Shown: piece after piece, positions 10,347-18,521 of the stretch | Layout of the letters: each line of letters starts with the position of its first letter | Numbering within the stretch: position 1 is the first letter of the stretch | Source: Flavobacterium sp. ov086 | GTDB lineage: Bacteria > Bacteroidota > Bacteroidia > Flavobacteriales > Flavobacteriaceae | Reading direction: 5' to 3' | Length of the DNA stretch: 64,000 bases | Assembly (NCBI RefSeq): GCF_900187965.1 | Contig: NZ_FZNL01000002.1 | Coordinates: forward strand, 362,694-426,693 | Notes under the pieces: model-generated | Database searches by the model: none | Seen by the model: the letters and a program-made list of their open reading frames with translations, nothing else | Told to the model about the DNA's origin: nothing | Program-made: the position numbers and the translations under genes

Positions 10347-11402
10347 TTAATCTTTTACCCAAATCAGGTATTTTTTTACCTTATAGTTTATCGACATTCC
10401 TTTGATACAATTGTTGGTTTTATCCTTGTTGAGTCGTATCGATTCTATTTTAATCTTTTTACCTTTTATATTAGCACATAATTGGGCAAATGTCAATAAA
10501 TCTTTATCGTTTTTGACAATTGGGATTTCAAGATCATCACATAAAAATTCAGAAAAATCATCTTTTACTTTACTCCCTTCGGCTACTTTGCCAAGTAAAA
10601 TCTCAAATTGATCTTCGGATATTTTTGGTGCTTTTTTAATGGCGGCGATACTGTCTTTTTGAGTTTTTGTTTTTGGAGCTACAGGAACATATTGCAGCAT
10701 ATCTTCAAGCGGATCTTTTTTTACAGAGCCTCTCGGCAGGGCAAACGCTTCCGCATTTTTCTCGTACACATAAGCCGTTACATCCAATGGATTCGTTTTT
10801 TTTATTACTCTTGGGTGCACATAAATGACTTTTTTGGCAACACGGCTAAAATCCCCGTTTACAACCAGTGTAATTGTTTTTTCACCGGGTGTCGAGAATG
10901 TATATACGGGGTTTGGTGAAGTTTCATCGATACCTTTTCTGTTTTCTCCAAACGCCCATTCCCATGTTTTGGCACCTTCTGATCTGGAGTCAAAATAAGT
11001 AGGCTGTCCGGCTGTAATAATTTTAGAAACGATAATTTGTGGGGTTCCGAATTTATCAGCTGCAAATTTATCTTTAAGAATAAGCTCTTTGGTATGTACG
11101 CACTCCTTATTTATGGTTAGTGTTACCTTATATTTCCCCGGGTTTTTATACACATGAAAAGTATGCTGTCTTTTATCAGGAGCAGATCCGTCTCCAAAAT
11201 CCCATTCCCAGGATTTTGCATTATGGGTCTTATCATAAAACTCGATTGATTCCTCGCTTTGGGAATGATCAGAGAAAATGTAAAACTTCACATCTTCACA
11301 ATCTACGTGATTAAAGAACTGGATTATAAAGGCTGTAATTCCAATTAACAATAAGACAGCAAAGAAAAGGATAACCTTAATATCAATATTTTTTTTATTC
11401 AT
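10347..11402 (-). CDS. Single-pass membrane protein with two PKD domains, T6SS-iii accessory (TssP candidate)
   Basis: A 351-residue protein: one membrane segment at about residues 9-28 (VILFFAVLLLIGITAFIIQFF), then two PKD-type immunoglobulin-like domains. The first carries SWEWDFGDGS and the second TWEWAFGENRKG, each followed by the closing HVYKNPGKYKVTLTI- or VYTFSTPGEKTITLVV-type strand. A C-terminal region follows (residues 230-351) with IRLNKDKTNNCIKGMSINYKVKKYL. T6SS-iii loci encode membrane accessory proteins TssN-TssR in place of TssJLM. A single-pass protein with a large periplasmic part next to tssH fits TssP, but the symbol is left out because this is a match by topology and context. 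The gene is 5 bp upstream of tssH. Confidence 0.75.
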   Translation of the reverse strand: MNKKNIDIKVILFFAVLLLIGITAFIIQFFNHVDCEDVKFYIFSDHSQSEESIEFYDKTHNAKSWEWDFGDGSAPDKRQHTFHVYKNPGKYKVTLTINKECVHTKELILKDKFAADKFGTPQIIVSKIITAGQPTYFDSRSEGAKTWEWAFGENRKGIDETSPNPVYTFSTPGEKTITLVVNGDFSRVAKKVIYVHPRVIKKTNPLDVTAYVYEKNAEAFALPRGSVKKDPLEDMLQYVPVAPKTKTQKDSIAAIKKAPKISEDQFEILLGKVAEGSKVKDDFSEFLCDDLEIPIVKNDKDLLTFAQLCANIKGKKIKIESIRLNKDKTNNCIKGMSINYKVKKYLIWVKD

Positions 11403-11845
11403 TTCTGGTTTGAATTTTTAATAAATCGGATGATGATTAATTTAAGAATAGTAATACAAAAATACTCTAAAAAAGAACAAAGAAAACGATGTAGATAGGA
11501 GAGTAAATCGTGTTAAAAAACCAGATCAGACGGTATTTTTTTGTTAGCAGATTGACTTATAGCGCTTTGTGTTTTTTGATGTAAAATGATTTTGACAAAA
11601 GACCGAACAGAATATAAAACAAAAGACTTATTCTGTTGTTTTTATGACTTATTGAGGCTGTATTTTGTAAGAATTTCGAAATACTTTTAGGGAGTAACTA
11701 TTTTGGCATAAAATGCAGTAGATTTTTTTTTAAAAAATGAAATCGATATAGTTCGCTTTTTGGCTTCACATAATTTTCATGCAATTGAAATTTACACGAA
11801 GCTATCCTTTTAATATAACGGTAATATAAATAAGTAAGATTTTCT
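11403..11845. promoter_or_regulatory. Divergent intergenic region between the two T6SS transcription units
   Basis: 443 bp between the start of the minus-strand tssP-like/tssH operon and the plus-strand NlpC-like gene. It must hold promoters for both directions. AT-rich words close to the Bacteroidota -7 box TAnnTTTG occur, but none has a clear -33 partner at the right spacing, so no site is named. No gene is seen. Confidence 0.5.
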
Positions 11846-12487
11846 ATGAAGCAAATAGTTTTATCAGTACTGGCAATGCTATTATGCCTGGGATGCAGCA
11901 GTAAAAAATACATCTCTCAGATTCCTTTCAAATATGATTATTCTTTGGATCTGTTAAAAAAGCAATCCCAAATGGAAGAAACAGGATTAAAGAACAAAAC
12001 AGTTGTAAATGACAATTCAGAAAATCTAAGTGACGCTCTTTTGGCCTTAAAGGAAAAGTATTCAATAGTACTGGCAGTAATGCCAAATAAAATTACAAAT
12101 TACAAATTGTATGCTTATATAGATCCCTGGATCAATACACCTTATAAAGAAAAAAGTTTTTCTAAAAATGGAATCGACTGTTCTCATTTTTTACAGTCTT
12201 TGTATAGTGATGTATATAAGGTAACACTTCCTAAAGATCCTGCAGGAATGTGGAAATCAAAATCGATTCAGATTTTTACGGGACGCGCTTTTTTAGCAGA
12301 AGGAGATTTGGTTTTTTTCAGGTACGATAAAGACCATCCAATATCCGATGTTGGTTTATACCTGCACAATGACAGAATCCTTGCCTGTACCGATAAAGGA
12401 TTGGCAATATATAATTTCAATGACGAATATTTTCAATTACGGTATATAGGCGCAGGACGAATCAATGAAGACACAAAGAAAAAATAA
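11846..12487 (+). CDS. NlpC/P60-like lipoprotein at the head of the T6SS plus-strand operon
   Basis: A 213-residue lipoprotein (lipobox LCLGC, Cys at about residue 17). Residues 90-210 follow the NlpC/P60 cysteine peptidase pattern: TPYKEKSFSKNGIDCSHFLQ holds the nucleophile Cys, KDPAGMW follows, and AEGDLVFFRYD precedes the second strand. Where the family has its catalytic His (usual HVGIY), this protein has SDVGLY, so the His is replaced by Asp. The next His of many homologues is also absent (ILACT). It may be inactive and structural, or use another base. By position and lipoprotein nature it could play the TssQ role in T6SS-iii; that is inference. The last 71 bases are part of a 74-bp repeat found again at tssG. 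Confidence 0.75.
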   Translation: MKQIVLSVLAMLLCLGCSSKKYISQIPFKYDYSLDLLKKQSQMEETGLKNKTVVNDNSENLSDALLALKEKYSIVLAVMPNKITNYKLYAYIDPWINTPYKEKSFSKNGIDCSHFLQSLYSDVYKVTLPKDPAGMWKSKSIQIFTGRAFLAEGDLVFFRYDKDHPISDVGLYLHNDRILACTDKGLAIYNFNDEYFQLRYIGAGRINEDTKKK

Positions 12488-12490
12488 GAA
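12417..12490 (+). repeat. 74-bp direct repeat, copy 1 (end of the NlpC-like gene)
   Basis: Matches 17521-17594 at 72 of 74 positions (differences GAAT/GAGT and GGCG/GGTG). This copy encodes the last residues of the NlpC-like protein and contains an internal ATG (12465) followed by nine codons identical to the start of tssG (MKTQRKNKK), then three others and a stop. It shows that tssG once began inside this gene end and that everything between the two copies was inserted later. Confidence 0.92.
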
Positions 12491-12503
12491 GTATTTTAAA
12501 TAA

Positions 12504-13455
12504 AAGAGTATGTCAAATTTTAAAATAATAGGAAACCCAAATCCCGAAGTAGGAAAAGAAGTAATTTACACCGTAAGTAACTCTATTCTTCCTGAGAGCT
12601 TCTTACCGGGACAAACAGTTGCTACCGAAAATAATCCGTTTACAGAACAGGTTAAATGGTCTGCGTATATACTCGAATATGGAAAATGGAACCTAAAGGA
12701 AAAAAACAATAAAACCGGACCTACAGCAAATTATACTTTTACAGAAAAGAGTTTAAAAAGAAAAGGTATCCGCATTGTTGCCCAATTGGGTGAAGAAAAA
12801 GCAATACTCGATATTAAACCAATTGACACTATAGAACGCAAAATAGTAAAAGTTGAACTTTGTGATGCTTTAGGAAATTTGCAGACAAAACCCTTTGCTT
12901 ATAACCAGACCGTAATCGCAAGAGTACATTGCACCAATCTTGATAATTGTGCTGTACATGTTACTTTATGGGAAGATGATGCTCCTGGCGCAGGGCATAG
13001 CCAAATAAATAAAAATAATAAAGCCGTAACAAAATCTGAGCTGGTATCGAATGGTATTGCAAACGTTAAATTTAAATTAGCCGTTGATTTTGCCAAAATG
13101 GCAAATGCTCAAGTTGCAAAAGGCGATAAAAGCGAAGGAAAAACACACGAGTATTATGTAACAGCAGAAGTATTTAGGCAAAAAACAGTAAGCAGTAATA
13201 ATATTAATGTTATAAATCCAGATCATAAAACAACCGATTCAAAACCCGCTGCCCAAAAACCTGTTAAACCAAGACCTGCTGCACCAGCAGAAACAAAAGG
13301 AAAATCTAAAAAAGAGGAAAAAGGAATTAAAGAACCTGTAAGCGGGACAATTTATGATTGGAGCGAAACAGTGCTAAAAGCCATACCAATGATTCTACCA
13401 GATCCTATTGAGGTTGTGAATAGTCTTGCTAAAGTTTTTATGCCTGATAAAGAGC
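12504..13455 (+). repeat. Long direct repeat, copy 1: shared effector N-terminal region
   Basis: From just before the start codon to the MPDK codons, this stretch is nearly the same as 21202-22153. Most differences are silent (CCAAAT/CCTAAT, ACCGGG/ACCTGG) and reading is collinear for about 315 codons. After this point the two effectors have no visible similarity. It marks a shared delivery module and gives recombination a long homologous tract for swapping toxin ends. Confidence 0.93.
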
Positions 13456-14906
13456 AGGAGAACGGAGTAAGTTGTGGAGAGAAATACTGCATTAAGAAAG
13501 GTGATAGTAGTGAATTAATAAGAGAAATTAATATTCGTCTGGCGGGTTTTGGAGGTAATGTCCCTACTGATAAATTTACAGACCGCACAGAAAAAATGAT
13601 CAAACAATTTCAACGAGATTACATGCAAGTTTCTGAAACTGGTAAAATTTGCGGGAATGTATTGAGAGCTATTGATGAGTTTCAAGCGAAATATCCAATA
13701 AATTTTGAAGAAATAAAATGTAAATGTGGTACATGTAACGGCTATGGAAAAGGAAGGAACAGTGAACAATATCAGAGTAGTTCAGTTCAAGAACCCTATA
13801 GAAAGTATGAATATCCAGGAATTCATAGAAGTTTAGTTTGTGCTTATCGGGCATCTATTTTTTATATAAATCGAGATAAACAATTAAATTATAAGACAAA
13901 ATGGGTAGACTCTGGTTATAGATGTCACAATCATCCTATTTATATATCTACAAAAACAACAAATCATTGTGGAAAAGCTTTAGATATCCATTATAATTAT
14001 CTTGATACAGGAAGACGAGCAAGAACTGTTGCTGATGTTGAAAAAATAAGAGAAAAGATTTTTAATAAATATTTGGGCGCAAAATGGGATTGGAAAAAAG
14101 GGCAGCAAAACATTTTTAATCTGGAATCAACTTCCAAAGGTGCTCTTTCGTGGGTTCATGTTGATGTTAGGGAATTTTCAGCAGAATATCTAAAAAATGA
14201 ATATTTTATAAAGAGTCTAATTGAATTAAATGGTAAAAGTATTGTAGAATTAGCAAAAGACTTAGGTTTTAAAGATACTTGTAACTGTTTAGTAGGATCC
14301 AAAAAAAATGATGATAATAATACAGTCCTTAACAAATATAAGTGGGCACATAGCGAATTTGGAAACTTAATTGCCAAGCATGAATCAGGTGATAATTATA
14401 ATAAATGTAATCAAACTAAAGGAGGATTGAAGGTAATCGATAATATAAGAGTAATAGACCTCACTATTAAAGAAATTCAAGATAAACAAGCAAATAGAGA
14501 TGTTTTTGCTGTTGGTAGATATCAATTAATTCCTATTACTATAAATGATGCAGTTACTCGTTTAAGTTTGGATGTAAATCTTAAATTAAATGAAGAAATG
14601 CAAGATAAAATTTTCGATGAATACCTGATTAAGCTTAAGAGGCCTAAAATCATAGTCTATCTTGAAGGAAATGGAGAAGTTAAAGATGCAATGTATGATT
14701 CAGCAAAAGAATGGGCAAGCATCGGTGTGGAGAAAGGAAAACGTATAAGTGATAAGAAAGTTAAAGAAGGAGACAATATAGTTACCATTGAAAGATATGC
14801 TGAAGGAGGAGAATCATATTATGCTGGTGATGGCCTAAACCAGGCTCATATTAGTCCTGAACAAATTAAAGAAACATTAATAAACTCAAAAAATGCAAAC
14901 AAATAA
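12510..14906 (+). CDS. T6SS effector: N-terminal delivery region + PG-binding + M15 peptidase + lysozyme-like domain
   Basis: A 798-residue predicted cell-wall effector. Residues 1-235 are beta-rich immunoglobulin-like modules shared with the effector at 21208. A Pro/Ala/Lys linker and a short conserved segment ending MPDKE follow. Residues about 326-390 resemble a PG_binding_1 domain (CIKKGDSSELIREINIRL). Residues about 430-570 are an M15-type DD-/LD-carboxypeptidase: NHCGKALD gives zinc ligands His486 and Asp492, and WVHVDV gives His550 with Asp552. Residues about 610-740 look like a lysozyme-type muramidase: LIAKHESGDNY with candidate catalytic Glu625, and FAVGRYQLIP. It probably cuts both peptide and glycan bonds in a rival's wall. 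No signal peptide, as expected for T6SS cargo. It overlaps its immunity gene by 14 bp. Confidence 0.85.
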   Translation: MSNFKIIGNPNPEVGKEVIYTVSNSILPESFLPGQTVATENNPFTEQVKWSAYILEYGKWNLKEKNNKTGPTANYTFTEKSLKRKGIRIVAQLGEEKAILDIKPIDTIERKIVKVELCDALGNLQTKPFAYNQTVIARVHCTNLDNCAVHVTLWEDDAPGAGHSQINKNNKAVTKSELVSNGIANVKFKLAVDFAKMANAQVAKGDKSEGKTHEYYVTAEVFRQKTVSSNNINVINPDHKTTDSKPAAQKPVKPRPAAPAETKGKSKKEEKGIKEPVSGTIYDWSETVLKAIPMILPDPIEVVNSLAKVFMPDKEQENGVSCGEKYCIKKGDSSELIREINIRLAGFGGNVPTDKFTDRTEKMIKQFQRDYMQVSETGKICGNVLRAIDEFQAKYPINFEEIKCKCGTCNGYGKGRNSEQYQSSSVQEPYRKYEYPGIHRSLVCAYRASIFYINRDKQLNYKTKWVDSGYRCHNHPIYISTKTTNHCGKALDIHYNYLDTGRRARTVADVEKIREKIFNKYLGAKWDWKKGQQNIFNLESTSKGALSWVHVDVREFSAEYLKNEYFIKSLIELNGKSIVELAKDLGFKDTCNCLVGSKKNDDNNTVLNKYKWAHSEFGNLIAKHESGDNYNKCNQTKGGLKVIDNIRVIDLTIKEIQDKQANRDVFAVGRYQLIPITINDAVTRLSLDVNLKLNEEMQDKIFDEYLIKLKRPKIIVYLEGNGEVKDAMYDSAKEWASIGVEKGKRISDKKVKEGDNIVTIERYAEGGESYYAGDGLNQAHISPEQIKETLINSKNANK

Positions 14907-15798
14907 AAAAATTATAATTTCTATACTATTATTGTCAATATTTATAATAGGATGCAAAAAAAATGATCGAAAAGAAGATACAATTATTATAAAAGACACC
15001 GCAAACCTAAAAGAGCAAGAAGATGTTTCAACAACATTAAATATTGCAAAAGATTATGCTAATGAAACATTTGTTATAAGTTGTGGATCAGGTTGTGCCA
15101 TGAACTACACTCCAGAATATGTTTTAAAATATATTACAACAATAAAAGTGAAGTTTAATGTAAAAATGTATATTGATGAAGTATTATCAGATACCTATTT
15201 TGAGACTTATATTTTTTATTATGATAAAAACAACGAATTAGATAGTATAAAATTAGAAGGAAAAGGTGAAAATATTTTAAAAACACTTATGCCTGATGCT
15301 CAGGATTCTTTTAAAAATTTTGGAAAAAAAATAGCTCTTAATAATGATGTTAATCTTAATGATAAACCAGAAAATAGTTGCATTAAACCAAGTAATTTCA
15401 AATTACCATATAATCAATCGATTAACATACATACAGTGAAATATAATTTTCTTAACTGTAATTCTATTAAAGGAATTGAAAAATACAATTGTGGGAAAGA
15501 TAAGCTTAGATATTTATCCCTGCCAAATAAGGATAATGTTAATGTTATTTTAGTACCACAAGATTGTGGAGATTTTAATTATAGATATTATCTACTAACT
15601 ATTAAAAATAATACCGTTGTAGGAGACTTGTATGTTGAAGGAGAATGGTACGAACCAGAAAATATCAATGATAAAGAAGTGACATTATTTTCGATAGATC
15701 AGCAATATAATATTGTAGTCAAAACTAGAAGTTCTGAGGATACCACATCAGTTAGTTATATTTTAATAAATGATGGAAAAATAGTAAAAAAAGAATAG
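14893..15798 (+). CDS. Candidate immunity lipoprotein for the M15/lysozyme effector
   Basis: A 301-residue lipoprotein: start MQTNKKII, hydrophobic core, lipobox FIIGC (Cys at about residue 21) followed by KKND. It is rich in Asn, Asp, Lys and Tyr and has several Cys (VISCGSGCAMNY, NCNSIKGIEKYNCGKD) that could form disulfides in the periplasm. No known domain was recognised. The start codon lies inside the last codons of the effector, the usual tight coupling of toxin and antidote. A periplasmic lipoprotein fits an antidote against a peptidoglycan hydrolase. Function is inferred from position and localisation only. Confidence 0.7.
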   Translation: MQTNKKIIISILLLSIFIIGCKKNDRKEDTIIIKDTANLKEQEDVSTTLNIAKDYANETFVISCGSGCAMNYTPEYVLKYITTIKVKFNVKMYIDEVLSDTYFETYIFYYDKNNELDSIKLEGKGENILKTLMPDAQDSFKNFGKKIALNNDVNLNDKPENSCIKPSNFKLPYNQSINIHTVKYNFLNCNSIKGIEKYNCGKDKLRYLSLPNKDNVNVILVPQDCGDFNYRYYLLTIKNNTVVGDLYVEGEWYEPENINDKEVTLFSIDQQYNIVVKTRSSEDTTSVSYILINDGKIVKKE

Positions 15799-15937
15799 TA
15801 TTTCCCTCGATACGTATACTAATTAAAGTTAAGTATTTCTATGTTAGCATTTTATAGGCTTTTCTATTGTGATTTGAGTTAGTGATTTAAAAAAAAGTTT
15901 AAACAGAACGACCACACGAAAGGATTCGTGCGGTAGC
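15799..15937. other. Gap between cassettes, with a hairpin at 15911-15934
   Basis: 139 bp with no gene. ACCACACGAA pairs with TTCGTGCGGT around a 4-nt loop and is followed by TAGCGGGGG, not by T residues. The layout (ACC-hairpin-GGT-TAGCGGG) recalls the hairpins at 7665 and 40405, so this may be a recombination scar rather than a terminator. The broken effector tail begins right after it. Confidence 0.5.
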
Positions 15938-16171
15938 GGGGGAGAGAGAGGTGGTGTAGCACTTCATCAATATTGTCCTAGATTTTCAGTTGGTTGTTTT
16001 ACATTTAATTCAGGGAAAAATAAGCAGCCAATTGCAGACTTTATTGAAAACATACCCGATTTGTCTATTGGAGATAATAGGCCGGTGAGATTTATTGTTG
16101 AAAGTAGAAAAGTTGAAGAATCTGTTTGGAGCAATAAAGAATATGGTACAAAAAAATGGAAAGGAATATAA
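15938..16171 (+). pseudogene. Orphan C-terminal tail of a T6SS effector, 5' part deleted
   Basis: An open frame of about 75 codons without a start codon, ending at 16171. It reads ...VALHQYCPRFSVGCFTF, then PIADFIENIPDL, and finishes FIVESRKVEESVW and GTKKWKGI. The pattern of a conserved His and then S-x-G-C recalls small wall-active folds such as L,D-transpeptidase-like or DUF5675-like domains, but the fragment is too short to assign. It sits just upstream of a lipoprotein gene as the other effectors do, so it is probably the stump of a toxin whose front half was lost. The similarity to a wall-active domain is tentative. Confidence 0.6.
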
Positions 16172-16185
16172 ATCAAAACCTAATT

Positions 16186-17343
16186 ATGAAATCAAAAATA
16201 TTTATTATCATATTATCATTATGTATTATTTCATGTAAAGATAAATTGGAAGATAAAAAACAAAGTAAAAATATAGAAAGCATGAATATTTTAAGTGAAG
16301 CCCCATACAATATCTCTGATGAAGGTGATGGTAAAAAATTTAATTATGATACTTTACCTAAGAAGTATATTGACAAAGGAAAAATAGCTTTATCAAAAAG
16401 AGGATTTAGATTTCCTGATAATTTGATATTTAATAAGAAAATTGATGAGGTTTATAAATTTGATATTAATAGGTATAATAATAAAATATTGGCTTTAAGA
16501 AACGCTATGTTTCCAGAAATAGTTATTAAAAATGATAATTATATATTTATTCAGGATGAGGAATTTGAACAAAATGATTTCATCAATGAAGAATTTTTAT
16601 TTTATTATAATGATTATGTTTTTTACAATTCTAAAGTTTCTTTTCAATTGCTAAAAGCAAAATATCCGGAATCCTTAAAAGATTTAGTAATATTATATGG
16701 CTATGTTAAAGATGATCAAATTGCAAAGTTTGTTTTAGAAAAATATAACTATAAAAGTTTTGAAGAATTTAAAAATTTAATTTTTGACAAGACAGATAAT
16801 CAATATAAAATTAGAGAAGATGTTTTAGAAAAAATTGTAGAATATAGCTATCATGGAATGACAGAAGATCTTTCGTATGCAAAAGAAGGAGATGGTTTTT
16901 CACGAATTAATAATATCCTTGAATTTATTAGTAAAAATCAAAATCAAATTTTAAATCCTGATAAAACTATTGCAGTTTTATTTGAAAAGGAATTAGAAGT
17001 TGGTATTTCAGGAGATATTGAATATAAATTAAACAGTAATAGTTCATATAAACAATTTTTAATAAAAAATGATTTTTTTCAACATAAAAGATTAAAAGAG
17101 TATGTTGAAAACTTATATGGAGAAGATCCTAATTCTTCTAATAATAATATTACTTATAAAATCCAAGATGCTGATGGTTATACTAATCTAAGAAAGGAAA
17201 AGAATAGTACATCTATAATAGTTGAAAAAGTTAAATCTGGAGAAAAAATTGAAGTACTTGATAATTCCGGAGATTGGTGGTTAGTACAGACAAATTCAGG
17301 TAATAAAGGATATATATATAAATCTAAAATAAAATCTGAATAA
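16186..17343 (+). CDS. Orphan immunity-type lipoprotein with C-terminal SH3b domain
   Basis: A 385-residue lipoprotein: MKSKIFIII start, lipobox CIISC (Cys at about residue 17). The ATG at 16186 is chosen because an upstream in-frame ATG would put ten polar residues before the signal peptide. The middle is helix-rich and unrecognised. Residues about 320-385 form a bacterial SH3 (SH3b) domain: DADGYTNLRKEKNS, IEVLDNSGDWWLVQT, and GNKGYIYKSKI at the end. SH3b domains often bind peptidoglycan, so it may shield wall sites or hold the toxin. It begins 14 bp after the orphan effector tail, so it looks like a surviving antidote whose toxin is broken. Function is inferred from context. Confidence 0.7.
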   Translation: MKSKIFIIILSLCIISCKDKLEDKKQSKNIESMNILSEAPYNISDEGDGKKFNYDTLPKKYIDKGKIALSKRGFRFPDNLIFNKKIDEVYKFDINRYNNKILALRNAMFPEIVIKNDNYIFIQDEEFEQNDFINEEFLFYYNDYVFYNSKVSFQLLKAKYPESLKDLVILYGYVKDDQIAKFVLEKYNYKSFEEFKNLIFDKTDNQYKIREDVLEKIVEYSYHGMTEDLSYAKEGDGFSRINNILEFISKNQNQILNPDKTIAVLFEKELEVGISGDIEYKLNSNSSYKQFLIKNDFFQHKRLKEYVENLYGEDPNSSNNNITYKIQDADGYTNLRKEKNSTSIIVEKVKSGEKIEVLDNSGDWWLVQTNSGNKGYIYKSKIKSE

Positions 17344-17383
17344 ATTAATTGTTTGTTAAATTTTAGAGACAACATTACATTAA

Positions 17384-17445
17384 GTTCCTTGCGTATTGAA
17401 AAGAAAAGCCTCAGTTAGCGAAAATGAAATATTCTTGTTAGATGA
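17384..17445 (+). repeat. Cassette-end repeat, copy A
   Basis: About 62 bp similar to 24576-24637. The core TTCCTTGCGTATTGAAAA is almost unchanged and is followed by GGAAAGCCTCAG-like bases and a run that can fold back. It lies downstream of the SH3b lipoprotein gene, as copy B lies downstream of the immunity gene of the GH19/M23 effector. The fold-back arm is poorer here than in copy B. Confidence 0.75.
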
Positions 17446-17520
17446 CGAAATTTCTAAAGAGATAAAATAGAAGTTAAAACAATCATTTCGGAAATATTTC
17501 CAAAAGCCTGATCAAAAAAA

Positions 17521-17594
17521 TCAATGACGAGTATTTTCAATTACGGTATATAGGTGCAGGACGAATCAATGAAGACACAAAGAAAAAATAAGAA
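17521..17594 (+). repeat. 74-bp direct repeat, copy 2 (start of tssG)
   Basis: Near-identical to 12417-12490. Here the sequence no longer encodes an NlpC-like protein upstream of it but supplies the leader and first nine codons of tssG (ATG at 17569). With copy 1 it brackets a 5-kb island of effector and immunity genes. Confidence 0.92.
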
Positions 17595-18519
17595 AAGCCT
17601 TGAAGATCTAGTAAAGGAAATTGAAAGTATTTCCTATGATGTCAGGGCCGAGATAATTGCCAATGAACTTATCAAAAGCGGCGAGATTTCGCCCGATGGA
17701 ATTACGGTTTCTAATCAGGGGCAATTCTCCAGAGCTTATCGAAAAGATGTTTTAGGAGTAATAATTCAGGATAATAATTACGATAAGCAAGAATATCTGA
17801 GCCTTCTCTTGTCCAGAGATAGTATGTATGATGTACTTCCGGAAGGCTTTGTACATAGTCTAAGTGAGAACAATGCTGAGAAATCAGTACACCAGATGAT
17901 TAAAGAGCACAAACATCAGAAAAAGCAGGAAGCAGAAGCGCGCGCTTTTTTTGTTCCTTTTGAAGATGAGATATTTAATTACAGAACTAAAATAGAAGGC
18001 GTTGAGAGGGATTTTTTATACAAGTTAAACGGAAGTAAACCGCTTGATTTTTTTTATGATTTTTGGGGATTGTCACAAAATTATCCGGCGGTTTTGGTGT
18101 CCAAATTTATTCAGCTTCTACCCTACGCCTATCAGATTGTAGGAGATATTAATTTGGCAAGCAATTGTCTGTCAAGTATAATAGAAGAAAAAGTACAATA
18201 TACAATAACAAGTTCTAAAGAATACAGTGATGAGAGTCAGGAAATTACTTTGGGAGAAAACAGATTGGGGGTCGACTTAATCTGCGGAAATAATTACATG
18301 GATTATTCGATGAATGTAACAATTGAGATTGGACCAATCACCAATAAATCTTTTGAAAATTATATCCATAACGGAGAAGTGAAACTGTTTATAGATTGTT
18401 TTTACGAGCATTTTTTTCCAATGGAAGTTGAGATTAAAACCATTTTAGTAATGGATCAGGAAATAGAAGCATTTAATTTTAATAGAGAACCAGTGTTGGG
18501 CTATACAACAAGAATATAA
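17569..18519 (+). CDS. tssG: TssG baseplate protein of the T6SS
   Basis: A 316-residue protein. The start MKTQRKNKK lies in the 74-bp repeat; an in-frame ATG 15 bp upstream is less likely because the older junction copy keeps only the later one. The N-terminal half has DVLGVIIQ and the middle DFFYDFWGLSQNYPAVLVSKFIQLLPYAY. The C-terminal half has the TssG-like run ITLGENRLGVDLI, then VTIEIGPITNKSFENYIHNGE. TssG joins TssF, TssE and TssK in the baseplate wedge. It is unusual that tssF is about 17 kb away while tssG sits directly upstream of tssN; the two genes are adjacent in many systems. The assignment rests on the C-terminal pattern and context. Confidence 0.75.
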   Translation: MKTQRKNKKSLEDLVKEIESISYDVRAEIIANELIKSGEISPDGITVSNQGQFSRAYRKDVLGVIIQDNNYDKQEYLSLLLSRDSMYDVLPEGFVHSLSENNAEKSVHQMIKEHKHQKKQEAEARAFFVPFEDEIFNYRTKIEGVERDFLYKLNGSKPLDFFYDFWGLSQNYPAVLVSKFIQLLPYAYQIVGDINLASNCLSSIIEEKVQYTITSSKEYSDESQEITLGENRLGVDLICGNNYMDYSMNVTIEIGPITNKSFENYIHNGEVKLFIDCFYEHFFPMEVEIKTILVMDQEIEAFNFNREPVLGYTTRI

Positions 18520-18521
18520 AA

